From contig CBDCPP010000002.1 of assembly GCA_965220315.1 (NCBI GenBank), positions 620,001 to 684,000 of the forward strand: a stretch of DNA of 64,000 nucleotides, written 5' to 3'. This stretch comes from JAPOXK01 sp965220315. GTDB taxonomy: Bacteria > Chloroflexota > Dehalococcoidia > Bin125. Under the pieces are notes generated by a model. That model saw only the letters and a program-made list of their open reading frames with translations. It searched no databases and was not told the origin of the DNA. This document shows positions 8,517 through 19,900 of this stretch, one piece after another; the stretch's first letter is position 1, and every line of letters starts with the position of its first letter. A program made the translations under genes and the position numbers.

Positions 8517-9187
8517 GTGCCAGAGATCGCTCCGTCGTTTGCTGTGTGGTGTTTGAATGCGGAGCTGAAACGGCAGGGCCTCCCGAAGCGAACAGGATGG
8601 CCGTGGGCCCGACAATTGGCGGTTCCGTACACAAAGCTGCACGCCACGCTCCGCTCCCTCTTTCTCGAGGCCATCGTTCTTGGGGCTCGTGATCCTGCTT
8701 TGGGAGTGAGCCTGATCTGTGAAGAGTGGGAAGCAATCATCGACAGTCCGATGCGTGTGACAGATCCCGATAAAAGCATCGCGGTGCTGGAGGAGATGTT
8801 CTCTGAGATGGTCCTTAACGATCTCACTGCGTGGTCGACAAGTTATGCAATCGCCAAAGTGTTGCGTGAAGCGGTAGATCGGCCCCTCGCAGCAAACGAC
8901 TCCCCCTCCCTCCGCTGTACCAGTTGTTCCACCAGCATGGAGAAAGGATTCCCTGGCGCGAAGTTGAGACCACATTGGTGCGGAATTGGGTGAGCGCGCA
9001 GTTCGCGGCCGCCCTCTGGCATGGGATGAAACGATCAGACGATCACGAGATCACTTCGATGGCGGCGCCGATTCTCGGCCGAGAAGTTAGGCTCTTCGAC
9101 GCAGTTCATCCAACGAAGCACGCCCCAGACGACCAGCTTGTCGCAGCGATACAGCAGCGTGGAATCAGCATGGAGAAGTTTTGGTAG
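8517..9187 (+). pseudogene. Unknown protein gene split by a frameshift near 8900
   Basis: Frame 3 encodes a plausible protein from ATG 8517 up to about 8900 (LNAELKRQGLPKRTGWPW, then FLEAIVLGARDPALGVSL); frame 2 continues it from there (LYQLFHQHGERIPWREVE, then FAAALWHGMKRSDDHEI) to the stop at 9187. The switch falls in a C-rich run at 8901-8910 and fits loss of one base, giving about 223 residues if corrected. The composition is natural on both sides of the break, so this may be a sequencing or assembly error, a fresh mutation, or less likely programmed slippage. I recognise no domain. It is the last gene of the accessory block on this strand. Confidence 0.5.
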
Positions 9188-9499
9188 GTCCACGTCTCGG
9201 TCCGCACGATACAGATGCGCAGTACCTCAATGGATAGACGCAACGCTAACTGCCTCCCGTGTACCCGCTCCTCTTTTCCCACGGCGCGATCATGTCCGCT
9301 AAGGGCCGCTATCGGTCAAGCAGGGCGTTGCCGGGACGGCCCCGAGGGACAGCCCCGATTGACAGCACGGATGGACAGCAAAGACACTAGACGCACGTGG
9401 AGCCGGTCGGGTTGTCAGCCCGCAAGCGCTCGGCAAGGTAGCGGCCTATCCGAGCGCGCCCGGCCCCGCGGCATCGTACCGCACGCCCCCGCTGTGCCC
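9188..9499. other. Gene-free spacer
   Basis: I see no frame with natural composition on either strand here, and no clear repeat or terminator. The open frames present are short and rich in Arg, Ser and Pro, as expected for noncoding GC-rich DNA. Confidence 0.35.
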
Positions 9500-10163
9500 C
9501 TATCGGGTCGGGTCGGCACTCAGTTCAATAGCACAGGTTAGGCTCGTCTCGATCATCCAGCGCTCGCCTTGGGCGGGCGACGGAGCCCCGTCGGAGAACG
9601 CGGCGACGAAGTCCGCGAAGGGCACGTGGCGTTCGAACCAGAAAAGCACGCAGACGCAGGCCTCCGGCGTGGCATCCTCGCGACACCCCGTCAGGAAGGG
9701 CTCGACGATGAACGCAGGATACGGCGCGGCCACGAACTCCAGATCCGGCTCGGCGTTCAGCTCGGCAGCACAATGCACCGTGGCCTCGGCGGCCCAATCC
9801 AAACCCCGGTCGCTGGAAATCAGATCGGGCAACGCGTCATCCAAGTCTGCGGCGGGAACGTTCTGCGCGAACCAGTCAAAGGCACAGGCGCAGAACGCAG
9901 CCGGGCTGGCGCGTCGCTGGCCAGGCCACGATGATCGGACAACTGTTCCTCCCATTCGTCCACGGTCGGGAGATCATCGAGGGTCGCGGTCACCGGCTCG
10001 CGCGGCCGCGGTGCGGGCTTGGGCGGGGCGCCGGTGTCGACGACTCGGACGCGGTCACGGTCGTGCGGGCGAAGTCTTGGCCGCCGTCGTCCGAGCGGGC
10101 CGACACGATGTAGAACACGGCCACACCAATGATGATGCCAGCCCACACCCACAGCGCGCGCAT
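9500..10163 (-). pseudogene. Membrane-anchored protein with a duplicated CxC domain, frameshifted
   Basis: Read in three successive frames this gives one sensible protein. From ATG 10163: a signal anchor (VWAGIIIGVAVFYIVSA). After a shift in a C-rich run near 10025: a Pro-rich linker and TATLDDLPTVDEWEEQLSDH. After a second shift near 9930: two related domains of about 70-75 residues, FCACAFDWFAQNVPAADL...HCAAEL and ACVCVLFWFERHVPFADF...TCAIEL. Each copy keeps a CxC pair, an aromatic FWF/DWF core and one late Cys, suggesting disulfides or metal binding outside the membrane. Each junction has plausible coding on both sides, so sequence error is possible. I know no family with this pattern. Confidence 0.45.
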
Positions 10164-10369
10164 TACTTTTCGGTCGTCCGTCTCTCCGAATGACGTTCCG
10201 TGACCGATGTCCTCCTAGAAGACGTCAGGATCAGATCATTTGATTGCAATGGGGGGAACTCCAGGGAAATACCCACCGTGGGTTCGCGCCGGGATCTGCC
10301 TCGGCACGACCTCCGATCGTGGGTCCCGGTCGGCGCCCGCAGTGAGTCGTCGGTTGGTGGCAAGCTCCC

Positions 10370-10878
10370 TTAGCCGCCGACCGTCTGGGCACGCGGCGCC
10401 ACCACCCAGAGCACGTCCCCGGGTGCGATGGCGAAGCCCCCGCGCCCCAGGGCGGGGAGGTAGGCACGGTCCCAGGCCCGGGTGGCGCGGGTGTACTGCC
10501 AGACGACCGTCACGTCCGTCCCGTCGAACAGATCGGCCGCCCGCGTGGCCGCCCCCGGCGGCACGACCACCAGGTCGCCGCCCGCCCGCAGATCCAGGGT
10601 GATGGGGTCGGCGACGGGCGCAGTTGGGGGCGGTGTCCCCGCCACGGGCAGCGTCTGGGCCACCGATGCCACGACCCAGAGCACGTCGCCGCCCGCGATG
10701 GGAAAGCCGCCGCGGCCCAAGGCGGGCAGGTAGGAGCGGTCCCAAGCCCGCGTGGCTCGGTTGTACTGCCAGGCGATCGTCACGTCCGTCCCGTCGAACA
10801 GATCGGCCGCCGTGGTGGCCGCCCCCACCGGCACGGGGACGAGGTCGCCGCCCGCGCGCAGATCGAGGGTGAGGCCGG
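10370..10878 (-). repeat. Tandem C-terminal domain repeat LxLRAGGDL...GDVLWVV (two copies)
   Basis: The last roughly 170 residues of the giant protein are two near-identical units of about 75 residues joined by a Pro-rich linker. Each has LTLDLRAGGDL or ITLDLRAGGDL, then AADLFDGTDVT, QYxRATRAWDR, YLPALGRGGF and GDVLWVV. Fragments matching the two ends of this unit recur at about 47041-47110 and 49235-49297, far from this gene. The regular strand pattern suggests a small beta-domain that may act as a surface-attachment or sorting module. I know no name for it. Confidence 0.65.
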
Positions 10879-13800
10879 GCGGCGCTGCGGCGACCGCCCC
10901 GTCGCCGAGCCGCACCCGGTAGGTCTTCGTGCGCTGGCCGTCGGCCGCGGTCACGGTGACGGTGATCGCGGCGAGCCCGGCCAGGGTGATCTGGTGGCCG
11001 TTCGTCTCGTCGCCGTCCGCGTCGGGCGGGGCGATCGCGATGGCCGTCCGGCGCTGCAGCGCCGCTGCCGTGACCGTAGTCTCCGCCACGCCCTCGGCGA
11101 TGACGCCCTCGTAGCCGGTCTGGCTCGGGTCGAACGCCCCGATGGCGATGCCGCTAAGGGTGAGCGCCGCCAGCCGGGCGTCGCCAGCGTCGGGCATGTT
11201 GTAGGTGTAGACGCGGTCGTCGCTGGCGTCCACCACGTACATCACGTCGCCGTCGGACCAGATGCCGCGGGGGCTGTTGTTGCTGGCGCTGCTGAGATGG
11301 GTGAAGTCCTCCTCGCGAACGCGCTCGAGTTCGTCGGCCTCGTCCTCTGCTCCCTGCTCGTCTGCCGGAACGGGCAGGCGGTAAGCAAAGAGGCGCCTGG
11401 GGCTGGCACCGGCGTCGGAGATCCAGACGGTCACCCGGTCCGACCAGATGCCCTGGGGGTCGCTGTTGCGGGCGGCGAGGGGGTAGGCGGCCAGTAGGGC
11501 GCCGCTCGCCAGGGCGTAGACGAAGACGCGGGTGGCACGATCGTCGAGCACCCAGATCAGGGTTGCGTCGGCCCAGAGGCCGCGGGGGTCGCCGTTGCGG
11601 GCGTCGAGCGCGATGTCGCGGTCCTCGAGCCGCTCGCCGGTGGCGAGGTCGTAGGCGAAGAGCTTGTCCTGGCCGCTGTCGGAAACCCAGATGGTCGTGC
11701 CGTCGGCCCAGATCCCGCGGGGGGCGCGGTTCTTCTCGTCGAGCGGGAACTCCCGCTCCTTGAGGCGGTCGCCGGTCTGCAGGGCGTAGGCGTAGACCCC
11801 GTCGCCGGCGCCGTCGGGGTTGTCGGCCACCCAGAGGGTCGTGCCGTCGGCCCAGGCGCCGGTGGGCGCGGCATTGCCGCCGTCGAGCGCGGCGAGGTCA
11901 TGCTTCACGGTCCACTCGAAGTCGCGATCGCTGGGCGACGGGCCGTCGCCACCCCCGCCCCCGCCGCCGCCACCGCCACCCGTCGTCGGCGTCGCGGCAG
12001 TAGTGGGCGGGTAGGCGCGGAATATGGTCACGTGGTAATCCCGGGTGCTGTAGCCGTCCTTCGCCCTGACCTTCCAGTTGACGAAGTTACGGCCGGACTT
12101 CATCAGGGGTACTCGGATGCTGTGGGTGTGTGGGTCGACGTCCATGGTGTCCCCGAGCGTTTCGAATGTGGCGTCCGGGTCTTTCAGCGTGAAGGTGACG
12201 GTGACCTCCGTGACTGCATAGTCGACTTCCGCCTGGTAAGACGTGGCGCCCGGCTCCGTGAAGGCGGGGTCCAAGGTGCCGCTGCTCAGCGTCAGCGCGC
12301 TCAGCCCCGTTTCGCCCGGGAGCAGGCACGCGGTGTTGGCCCCGGTGAAGAAGCGCAGGCCGGCGTTGGTGAGCTTGGCGCGGAGGGCGGCCTCGGTCGG
12401 GTCCGTGGTGAAGGTGTTGCCCGAGATGTCGAGGAAGGTGAGGGACGTGGCGAACGGGTCGAACCGGGTCAGGTCCAGGGCGGTCAGGGCGTTGCAGGAG
12501 AGGTCGAGCTGAACCAGGCCGGTCAGCCCGTCGAAGATGTCCGCGGGCAGGGCCGTGATGTCGTTGTCGGTCAAGTAGAGAGAGGAAAAGCCGGCGCCCA
12601 GCGGGTCGAACAGGTCGGCCTCCAGCGTTGTGAGGTTGTTGTTCGACAGGAAGAGCCATGACAGGCCGTCCAGCCCCTCGAAGATGTCCTCGTGCAGGGA
12701 CGTGAGGCCGTTGTCGTGCAGGGAGAGACCCGTCAGGCTGTCGAGCGGGTCGAAAATGTCCTCGTGCAGCGTCGTGAGGTCGTTGTTCCCCAGGATGAGC
12801 GTTTTCAGGCCGGTGAGTCCGTCGAAGATGTCCTCGTGCAGGGACGTGAGGCCGTTGTCGCTCAGTGGGAGATACGTCAGGCTGTCGTCCAACGGGTCGA
12901 ACAGGTCGGTCTCCAGTGTGGTGAGGCTGTTCCGTTGCAGCCAGAGCTCCTTGAGGTTGACCAACCCGTCGAAGACGTCCTCCGGGAGCGTCGCGAGACT
13001 GTTGTCGTTCAGGGTGAGTCTCTCCAGGCCGGTGAGTCCGTCGAAGATGTCCGCGTCCAGGGTCGTGAGGCTGTTGCCGTACAGGTGGAGCTCCTTCAGG
13101 CTGTCGTCCAACGGGTCGAAGAGCCCGGCGGGCAGCGACGTGAGGCCGCTATCGAAGATCAAGAGCTCCTGGAGGTTGACCAACCCGTCGAAGACGCCGG
13201 CGGGGAGCGTCGTGAGGGTGCTGTTGCCGGTCAGCCCGAGCACAGTCAGGCCGGTAAGTCCGTCGAAGATGTCGGCGTCCAGGGTCGCGAAGCTGTTGTC
13301 GTCCAGGCGGAGGTTCGTCAGGCTGTCGCCCAACGGGTCGAAGAGGTCGGCGGGCAGGGTCGTGAGCCTGTTGGAATGGAGAAAGAGCTCCTCCAAGCTG
13401 GTCAACCCCCTGAAAGCATCCTCGGGCAGCGTTGCAATGCGGTTGCCGACCAGGCCGAGAATTGTCAGAGCGGTCAGGTCCTCGAAGACCCCTGCCTGCA
13501 GGGTAGTGATCTCGGTATGGCCCACCTGGAGCGTCTTCAAGGCGGTCAACCCGTCGAAGAGATCCTGGTGGAGCGAGGTGATGTCGTTATAGCTCAGATG
13601 GAGTGTTTCCAGGCTGGTAAGGCCGTCGAATATCTCCGCTTCCAGGCGGATGATCGTGTTGCCACTCAGGTTCAGTTCCGTCAATGCGGTGAGGCCGTCG
13701 AAGACGTCCTCCTCCAGCGTTCTGATGTTGTTATCACCCAGGTACAGTTGCTGGAGCCCGGAGAACCCATGGAAGGCGTCCTCGTGCACCGTCTCGATGC

Positions 13801-16800
13801 CGTTCCGGGAAAAAAACAGATGTGTCACTCCGGCCCTGGTGAATCCCCTGAACGCGTCTGCGGGTACGGCGGTCAGCAGGGGCGAGTGACTCAAGCTCAA
13901 GCTCGTCAGTCCGGTGAGCCCGTCCAGGTCGCTGGGGAGGAGGCTTGAGCTGCTGTAACCACTGACCACGATGCCCGGGACCGCGGCAAGTTCGGCGGCG
14001 GTCGTGGTCGAGCACGTGGCGTCTGGGTTCCTGACCCTGACTTGGAGGAGGATCGCCGCCTCCACCTCCGGCGTGCGGTCGCAGATGTCGACGGTTGGCG
14101 GCGGGGGTGGCTCGTTACCGGGCACCGTGACCTCGACCGTGGCGGAGGCCATGCGCGCTCCGGCGCCATCGTCGGTCACCGTGAGGGTGAGGGTGATGGT
14201 CTGAACCTCGTCGGTCTTCGGGGGCGCGGTCCAGGTCGTATCGAGGACCGAGCCGTCGTCGAATGTCCCGCCGCCGTTGCTGCTCCAGGCGTAGGTCAGG
14301 GTGTCGCCCTCGGGGTCTGTCGCCGTGCCGGTGAGCGCGACCGTGCCGCCCCCGTTCACCGTGGCGGCGTCGGCCGTCGCCGAAGCCGTGGGCGCCTGGT
14401 TCTCGCGCACGGTGACGCTCACCGTCGTCGTCGCGGAGGTACTCGCGGTGTCGGTGACCGTGAGGGTGAGCGTGACGTCTCGATCGTTGAGACCAGCCGC
14501 GGGCGCGGTCCAGGTCGTGTCGAGGGCCGCAGCGTTGGCGAACGTGCCCCCGCCGTTGCTGGTCCAGGCGTACGTGAGGCGGTCGCCCTGTGGGTCGCTG
14601 GCCGTGCCGTCCAGGCTGACCGCGCCTCCTCCGAGCACGGTGCTCGTCGAGGTGACAGCCGAGGCCGTCGGCGCCGTGTTGTCCCGCTCAGGCACGGTGA
14701 CGCTCACGGTCGCCGTGCTCGTGCGCTGGCCGGCGCCGTCGTCGGTCACCGTGAGGGTGAGGATGATGCTCTGGGCGGAAGTGGTGGCCGCAGGCGCCAT
14801 CCAGGTGGTGTCGACGGCTGAGCCGTCGTCGAAGCTTCCCCCGCCGTTGCTGCTCCAGGCGTAGGTCAGGCCGTCGCCCTCGGGGTCTGTCGCCGTCCCG
14901 TCCAGCACCAACTCGCTGCCGCCGACGACGGTCGCGCTCTCCGGAGCCACGGAGACGTCCGGCGCCTGGTTGGCCCGCACCGTCACCTGGAGTGTCGCCA
15001 CGTCGCTGGCCATGGTGGCGTCGGTGACCGTGAGGGTGAGCGTGATGGGTTGGGAGGCATTGGTGGCCGCGGGCGCCGTCCAGGTCGTGTCGAGGGCCGC
15101 AGCGTTGGCGAAGCTGCCCCCGCCACTGCTGCTCCAGGCGTAGCTCAGGCTGTCGCCGTCTGGGTCAGAGGCGGTGCCGTCCAGCGTCACCCCGGCGCCC
15201 CCGTCAACGGTGGTGCTGACCGGGTCCACGGAGACGTCCGGCGCCCGATTGGCCCGCACGGTGACACTCACGGTCGCCGTGCTCGTGCGCATCCCGGCGC
15301 CGTCGTCGGTCACCGTGAGAGTGAGCGTGATGCTCTGGGCGGTGTTGGTCTTCGCCGGCGCGGTCCAGGTCGTATCGAGGGCCGAGCCGTCGTCGAATGT
15401 CCCGCCGCCGGTGCTGCTCCAGGCGTAGGTCAGGGCGTCGCCCTCGGGGTCTGTCGCCGTGCCGTTGAGCGCGACCGTGCCGCGCCCGTTCACCGTGGCG
15501 GCGTCGGCCGTCGCCGAAGCCGTGGGCGCCTGGTTCTCGCGCACGGTGACGCTCACCGTCGCCGTCGCGAATGCGTTGGCGGTGTCGGTGACCGTGAGGG
15601 TGAGCGTGATGCGTTGGGAGGCATTGGTGGCCGCGGGCGCGGTCCAGGTCGTGTCGAGGGCCGCAGCGTTGGCGAACGTGCCCCCGCCGTTGCTGGTCCA
15701 GGCGTACGTGAGGCGGTCGCCCTGTGGGTCGCTGGCCGTGCCGTCCAGGCTGACCGCGCCTCCTCCGAGCACGACGGTCGGTGTGGCTGTGGCTGATGCA
15801 GTGGGCGCCGTGTTGCCCCGCGCAGGCACGGTGACACTCACGGTCGCCGTGCTCGTGCGCATCCCGGCGCCGTCGTCGGTCACCGTGAGAGTGAGCGTGA
15901 TGCTCTGGGCGGTGTTGGTCTTCGCCGGCGCGGTCCAGGTCGTATCGAGGGCCGAGTCGTCGTCGAATGTCCCGCCGCCGTTGCTGCTCCAGGCGTAGGT
16001 CAGGGCGTCGCCCTCGGGGTCTGTCGCCGTGCCGGTGAGCGCGACCGTGCCGCGCCCGTTCACCGTGGCGCGGTCGGCCGTCGCCGAAGCCGTGGGCGCC
16101 TGGTTCTCGCGCACGGTGACGCTCACCGTCGCCGTCGCGGATGCGTTGGCGGTGTCGGTGACCGTGAGGGTGAGCGTGACGTCTCGATCGTTGAGACCAG
16201 CCGCGGGCGCGGTCCAGGTCGTGTCGAGGGCCGCAGCGTTGGCGAACGTGCCCCCGCCGTTGCTGGTCCAGGCGTACGTGAGGCGGTCGCCCTGTGGGTC
16301 GCTGGCCGTGCCGTCCAGGCTGACCACGCCTCCTCCGAGCACGGTGCTCGTCGAGGTGGTAGCCGAGGCCGTCGGCGCCGTGTTGCCCCGCGCAGGCACA
16401 GTGACGCTCACGGTCGCCGTGCTCGTGCGCTGGCCAGCGCCGTCGTCGGTCACCGTGAGGGTGAGGATGATGCTCTGGGCGGAAGTGGTGGCCGCCGGCG
16501 CCGTCCAGGTGGTGTCGAGGGCTGACGCGTTTGCGAATGTCCCGCCGCCGGTGCTGCTCCAGGCGAAGGTCAGGGTGTCGTCCTCGGGGTCTGTCGTCGT
16601 GCCGTCCAGCTCCACCGCGCTGCCGCCGACGACGGTCGCGCTCTCCCGAGCCACCGAGACCTCGGGCGCCTGATTGGCCCGCACCGTCATCTGGACCGTC
16701 GCCGTCGCGGCTGCGCCGGCGGTGTCGGTGACCGTGAGGGTGAGCGTGACGTCTCGATCGTTGAGACCAGCCGCGGGCGCGGTCCAGGTCGTGTCGAGGG

Positions 16801-19458
16801 CCGCAGCGTTCGCGAAGGTGCCCCCGCCGTTGCTGGTCCAGGCGTACGTGAGCGGGTCGTTCTGTGGGTCGCTGGCCGTGCCGTCCAGGCTGACCGCGCC
16901 TCCTCCGAGCACGGTGCTCGTCGAGGTGGTAGCCGAGGCCGTCGGCGCCGTGTTGGCTCGCGCAGGCACGGTGACGCTCACGGTCGCCGTGCTCGTGCGC
17001 TGGCCGGCGCCGCGGTCGGTCACGGTGAGGGTGAGGGTGATGCTCTGGGCGGAAGTGGTGGCCGCAGGCGCCGTCCAGCTCGTGTCGAGGGCCGAGGCGT
17101 CGGCGAATGTCCCGCCGCCGCTGCTCGTCCAGGCGAAGGTCAGGGTGTCGTCCTCGGGGTCTGTCGTCGTGCCGTCCAGCTCCACCGCGCTGCCGCCGAC
17201 GACGGTCGCGCTCTCCCGAGCCACCGAGACCTCGGGCGCCTGATTGGCCCGCACCGTCACATGGACCGACGCCGTCGCGAATGCGCCGGCGCTGTCGGTG
17301 ACCGTGAGGGTGAGCCTGACGTCTCGATCGTTGGCAGCAGCCGTGCCCGCTTTCCAGGTCGTGTCGAGGGCCGCAGCGTTCCCGAACGGGCCCTCCAGGG
17401 TGCTGCTGGTCCAGGCGTACGTGAGGGGGTCGTTCTCGGGATCGCTGGCCGTGCCGTGCAGTGTTACCGTGCCTCCTCCGCGCACGACGGTCGGTGTGGC
17501 TGTGACTGATGCAGTGGGCGCCTGGTTGGGTCGCCCAGCGCTGACGGCCGGGAGGGCGTACCCATACAGCTTCTCCGTGTCTCCGCCAATGCCCCAGCTA
17601 TTGTCACGGTTGACCACCCAGATGGTGTCGCCGTCGGACCAGACGCCCCCCGGACTGGTGGTGGAAGTGCACTGATCGCGGTGCAGGACGACTTCCGCGC
17701 CCCTCAGGCGCGTCCCCGTCGGCCAGGTGTAGGCGTAGAGCCTGCAGTCCCTTCCGTCGACCACCCAGATCGTGTTGTCGCCGTCGGACCAGATGCCGCT
17801 GTAATGGGACTGGCGGCTGTCCAGGGCGATGTCCTTGTTGGCCCGACGCTCCCCGCCGGCCAGGGCGTAGGCGTAGAGCCTGTGGCCTCTTCCGGTCACC
17901 CAGATGGTGTCGCCGTCGGACCAGATGCCGCCGGGATGGCCGTTGTCGCTGTGCAGGGCGATGTCCTTGTCGGCCCGCCGTTCCCCGCCGGCCAGGGCGT
18001 AGGCGTAGAGCTTGTCGTCCCTACCGTCGACCACCCAGATGGTGTCGCCGTCGGACCAGATGTAAGTGGGGCTACCGTTATCGCTGTGCGGGGTGATGTC
18101 CTTGTCGGCCCGGTGCTCCCCGCCGTCCAGGGCGTGGGCGTAGAGCTTGGTGCTGCGATACCCGTTGGCCACCCAGATGGTGTCGCCGTCGGACCAGATG
18201 CCTTTGGGGCTGTCGTTCAAGACAACGCCGTTCTCAGTAACGAGAACGTAGCGAATGTCGGTGGCCGGTGCGGTGGCCCGCGTGACCGTGACCGTGTAGG
18301 TCTCGCTGGCGTCGCCCTCGGTCACCTTGATCGCGATCGGGTTCTCGCCCGCAGCCAGGTCCGCCTGGAACCCGGCCGTGTTCGAGTCGGCGTCCACGAG
18401 CGCGGCGCTCTCCCCGTAGCTGAGGTAGCCGGAGCCGTCCTCGTAGGCGACGGTCGCCCCGGTCTCCGCGGTCGCCGTGATGGTGATGCGGCTGACGTCG
18501 CTGGGCACGTCGGGGACGGTGTACTCCCGGGTGCTGATGCCGAACGCCGGCGTCAGCGTGCCTGGGCTTATCGTCAGCCCCGTCAGGTGAGCGGGCGGCG
18601 CGGCGGCGTCAGGCAGCGGGTAGGCGTAGAGCTTGCTGTCGCTACGGTCGGCCACCCAGATGGTGTCGCCGTTGGACCAGATGCTCCAGGGAAGGCCGTT
18701 CTCGCTGTGCAGGGGGTTCTCCATGCGGCCCAGGGGCGTCCCATCGGCCAGAGCGTAGGCGTAGAGTTGGTCCGTGCTACTGTCGGCCACCCAGATGGCA
18801 GCGCCGTCGGACCAGAGGCCCCGGGCACTCTGGTTGTCTCTGCCCAGGTCGAATTCCTTGCCGGCCTGGCGTGCCCCGCCGTCCAGCGCGTAGGCGTAGA
18901 GCTTGCCTTGGGGACCATCGACCACCCAGATGGTGACGCCGTCGGACCAGATGCCGTCGGGATTGCCGTTGTTCTTGGTGGGATCGGCGTTGTCGCGGTG
19001 CAGGTCGAATTCCTTGTCGGCCCGGCGCGCCCCGCCGTCCAGCGCGTAGGCGTAGAGCTTGTCGTCCCCATTGTCGGCCACCCAGATGGTGTCGCCGTCG
19101 GACCAGATGGCGGTGGGATTGGCGTTATCGCTGTGCAGGGCGAATTCCTTGCCGGCCTGGCGTGCCCCGCCGTCCAGCGTGTAGGCGAAGAGCTTGTCCC
19201 TCGTAACGTCGGCGTACTTGTTGACCACCCAGATGGTGGCGCCGTCGGGACCAGATGCCCGTGGGGATTGGCGTTGTCGCTGTGCAGCGTGATGTCGCTC
19301 TGGGACGGGGTCTGGGCCTCCGCGCCGCCGGGGCGGATCGCCAGCAGGACGGTCAGGGCGCAGAGCGCCAGCAGCACGGCCGCTCCGGCGCGCCGCGCCC
19401 TGCGCTGCGTCCGGCTGTGGCGGTCCTGGCGTCGTCGGGGACGCAGGGTGCTGTTCAC
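10370..19458 (-). CDS. Giant secreted repeat protein (beta-propeller-like, PKD-like, LRR, cadherin-like)
   Basis: An uninterrupted frame of 2,952 codons runs from 19228 to 10370, but the signal peptide (basic start, then AVLLALCALTVLLA and AEAQ) lies in another frame starting at GTG 19458, with GAGAGG upstream. Removing one G and one C between 19240 and 19262 restores a single protein of about 3,020 residues. Order: five WSDGxTIWV repeats, a cadherin-like beta-sandwich (about 18590-18240), five more WSDG repeats, twelve PKD/Ig-like repeats of about 95 residues (about 17530-14110), a Cys-containing cap, about twenty leucine-rich repeats of 24-25 residues (about 13930-12430), another beta-sandwich, a poly-Gly linker near 11950, five WADG/WSDG repeats, a third beta-sandwich, and two copies of an LxLRAGGDL...DVLWVV domain. 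It is probably a surface or secreted adhesin-like protein. No sortase or PEP-CTERM signal is seen. Confidence 0.8.
14110..17530 (-). repeat. Twelve tandem PKD/Ig-like repeats of about 285 bp
   Basis: Within the giant gene, units starting NQAPxxSV or NTAPTASA, followed by GGGxVxLDGTASDPxxDxLTYAW, repeat twelve times at about 285-base spacing. Several units are almost identical at the DNA level (for example those around 16200, 15650 and 14520), which points to recent duplication or gene conversion. Two alternating sequence types (NQAP with RESATVVGGS, NTAP with STSTVLGGG) suggest that pairs were duplicated together. Such repeats commonly change in number and are hard to assemble, so the true copy number may differ. 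Confidence 0.75.
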
Positions 19459-19713
19459 GATGCTGACCTCTCGTTCGCGGCGGCGAGTGCTGGATGGGGG
19501 GTGCGCACGCAGCCCGCAGGGCAACGCGAGACGGCCCGGTCTGCCCGCGCGCTCAGGGGCGGGTGCTCCGGGCGCGCGCAGACACGGGGAAGTGAGATGC
19601 TCCGGCGGCAGGGAAGAGCCGCGGCTGAGGGACTAGAGGAGCGCCGCCAGGGAGAGCGGCGGCGCGCAAGCAGGGGGCGCGGCGCGGCGGCCGTGGCCAT
19701 AGAACATATATTC

Positions 19714-19723
19714 GGGGGGGGGG
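19714..19723. repeat. Homopolymer of ten G (C on the giant-gene strand)
   Basis: A perfect 10-base mononucleotide tract in the upstream region of the giant surface-protein gene, flanked on the minus strand by AT-rich sequence (GAATATATG) that could hold a -10 element. Tracts of this length slip readily during replication and in some bacteria vary promoter strength of surface genes. Here only position and length support such a role. Confidence 0.5.
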
Positions 19724-19900
19724 TAATCGCGCTCGAGGGGAGGTGCGCACTCAGAGAGGCGGATGGCGCGGTGGCGCTGTCCAGCGCTCCCGCGACCTGG
19801 CCCCTGTGTGGAAGGCTGGACAATACAATCCCCTCTCACGGGCAGGCGCCGGGCAGGCGGACTGCGCGTTTGGCACAGCGCCTATTCAAAACTATCAAGA

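Noticed and set aside
9215..9541. 108-codon plus-strand frame in the spacer after 9188
   Set aside because: Arg/Ser/Pro-rich with no ribosome binding site and overlaps the better minus-strand CxC gene.
17681..19636. 651-codon plus-strand frame opposite the giant gene
   Set aside because: Its repeats (HPDGVAVGPDA) are the reverse image of the WSDG repeats and PKD-like region; no independent evidence for expression.
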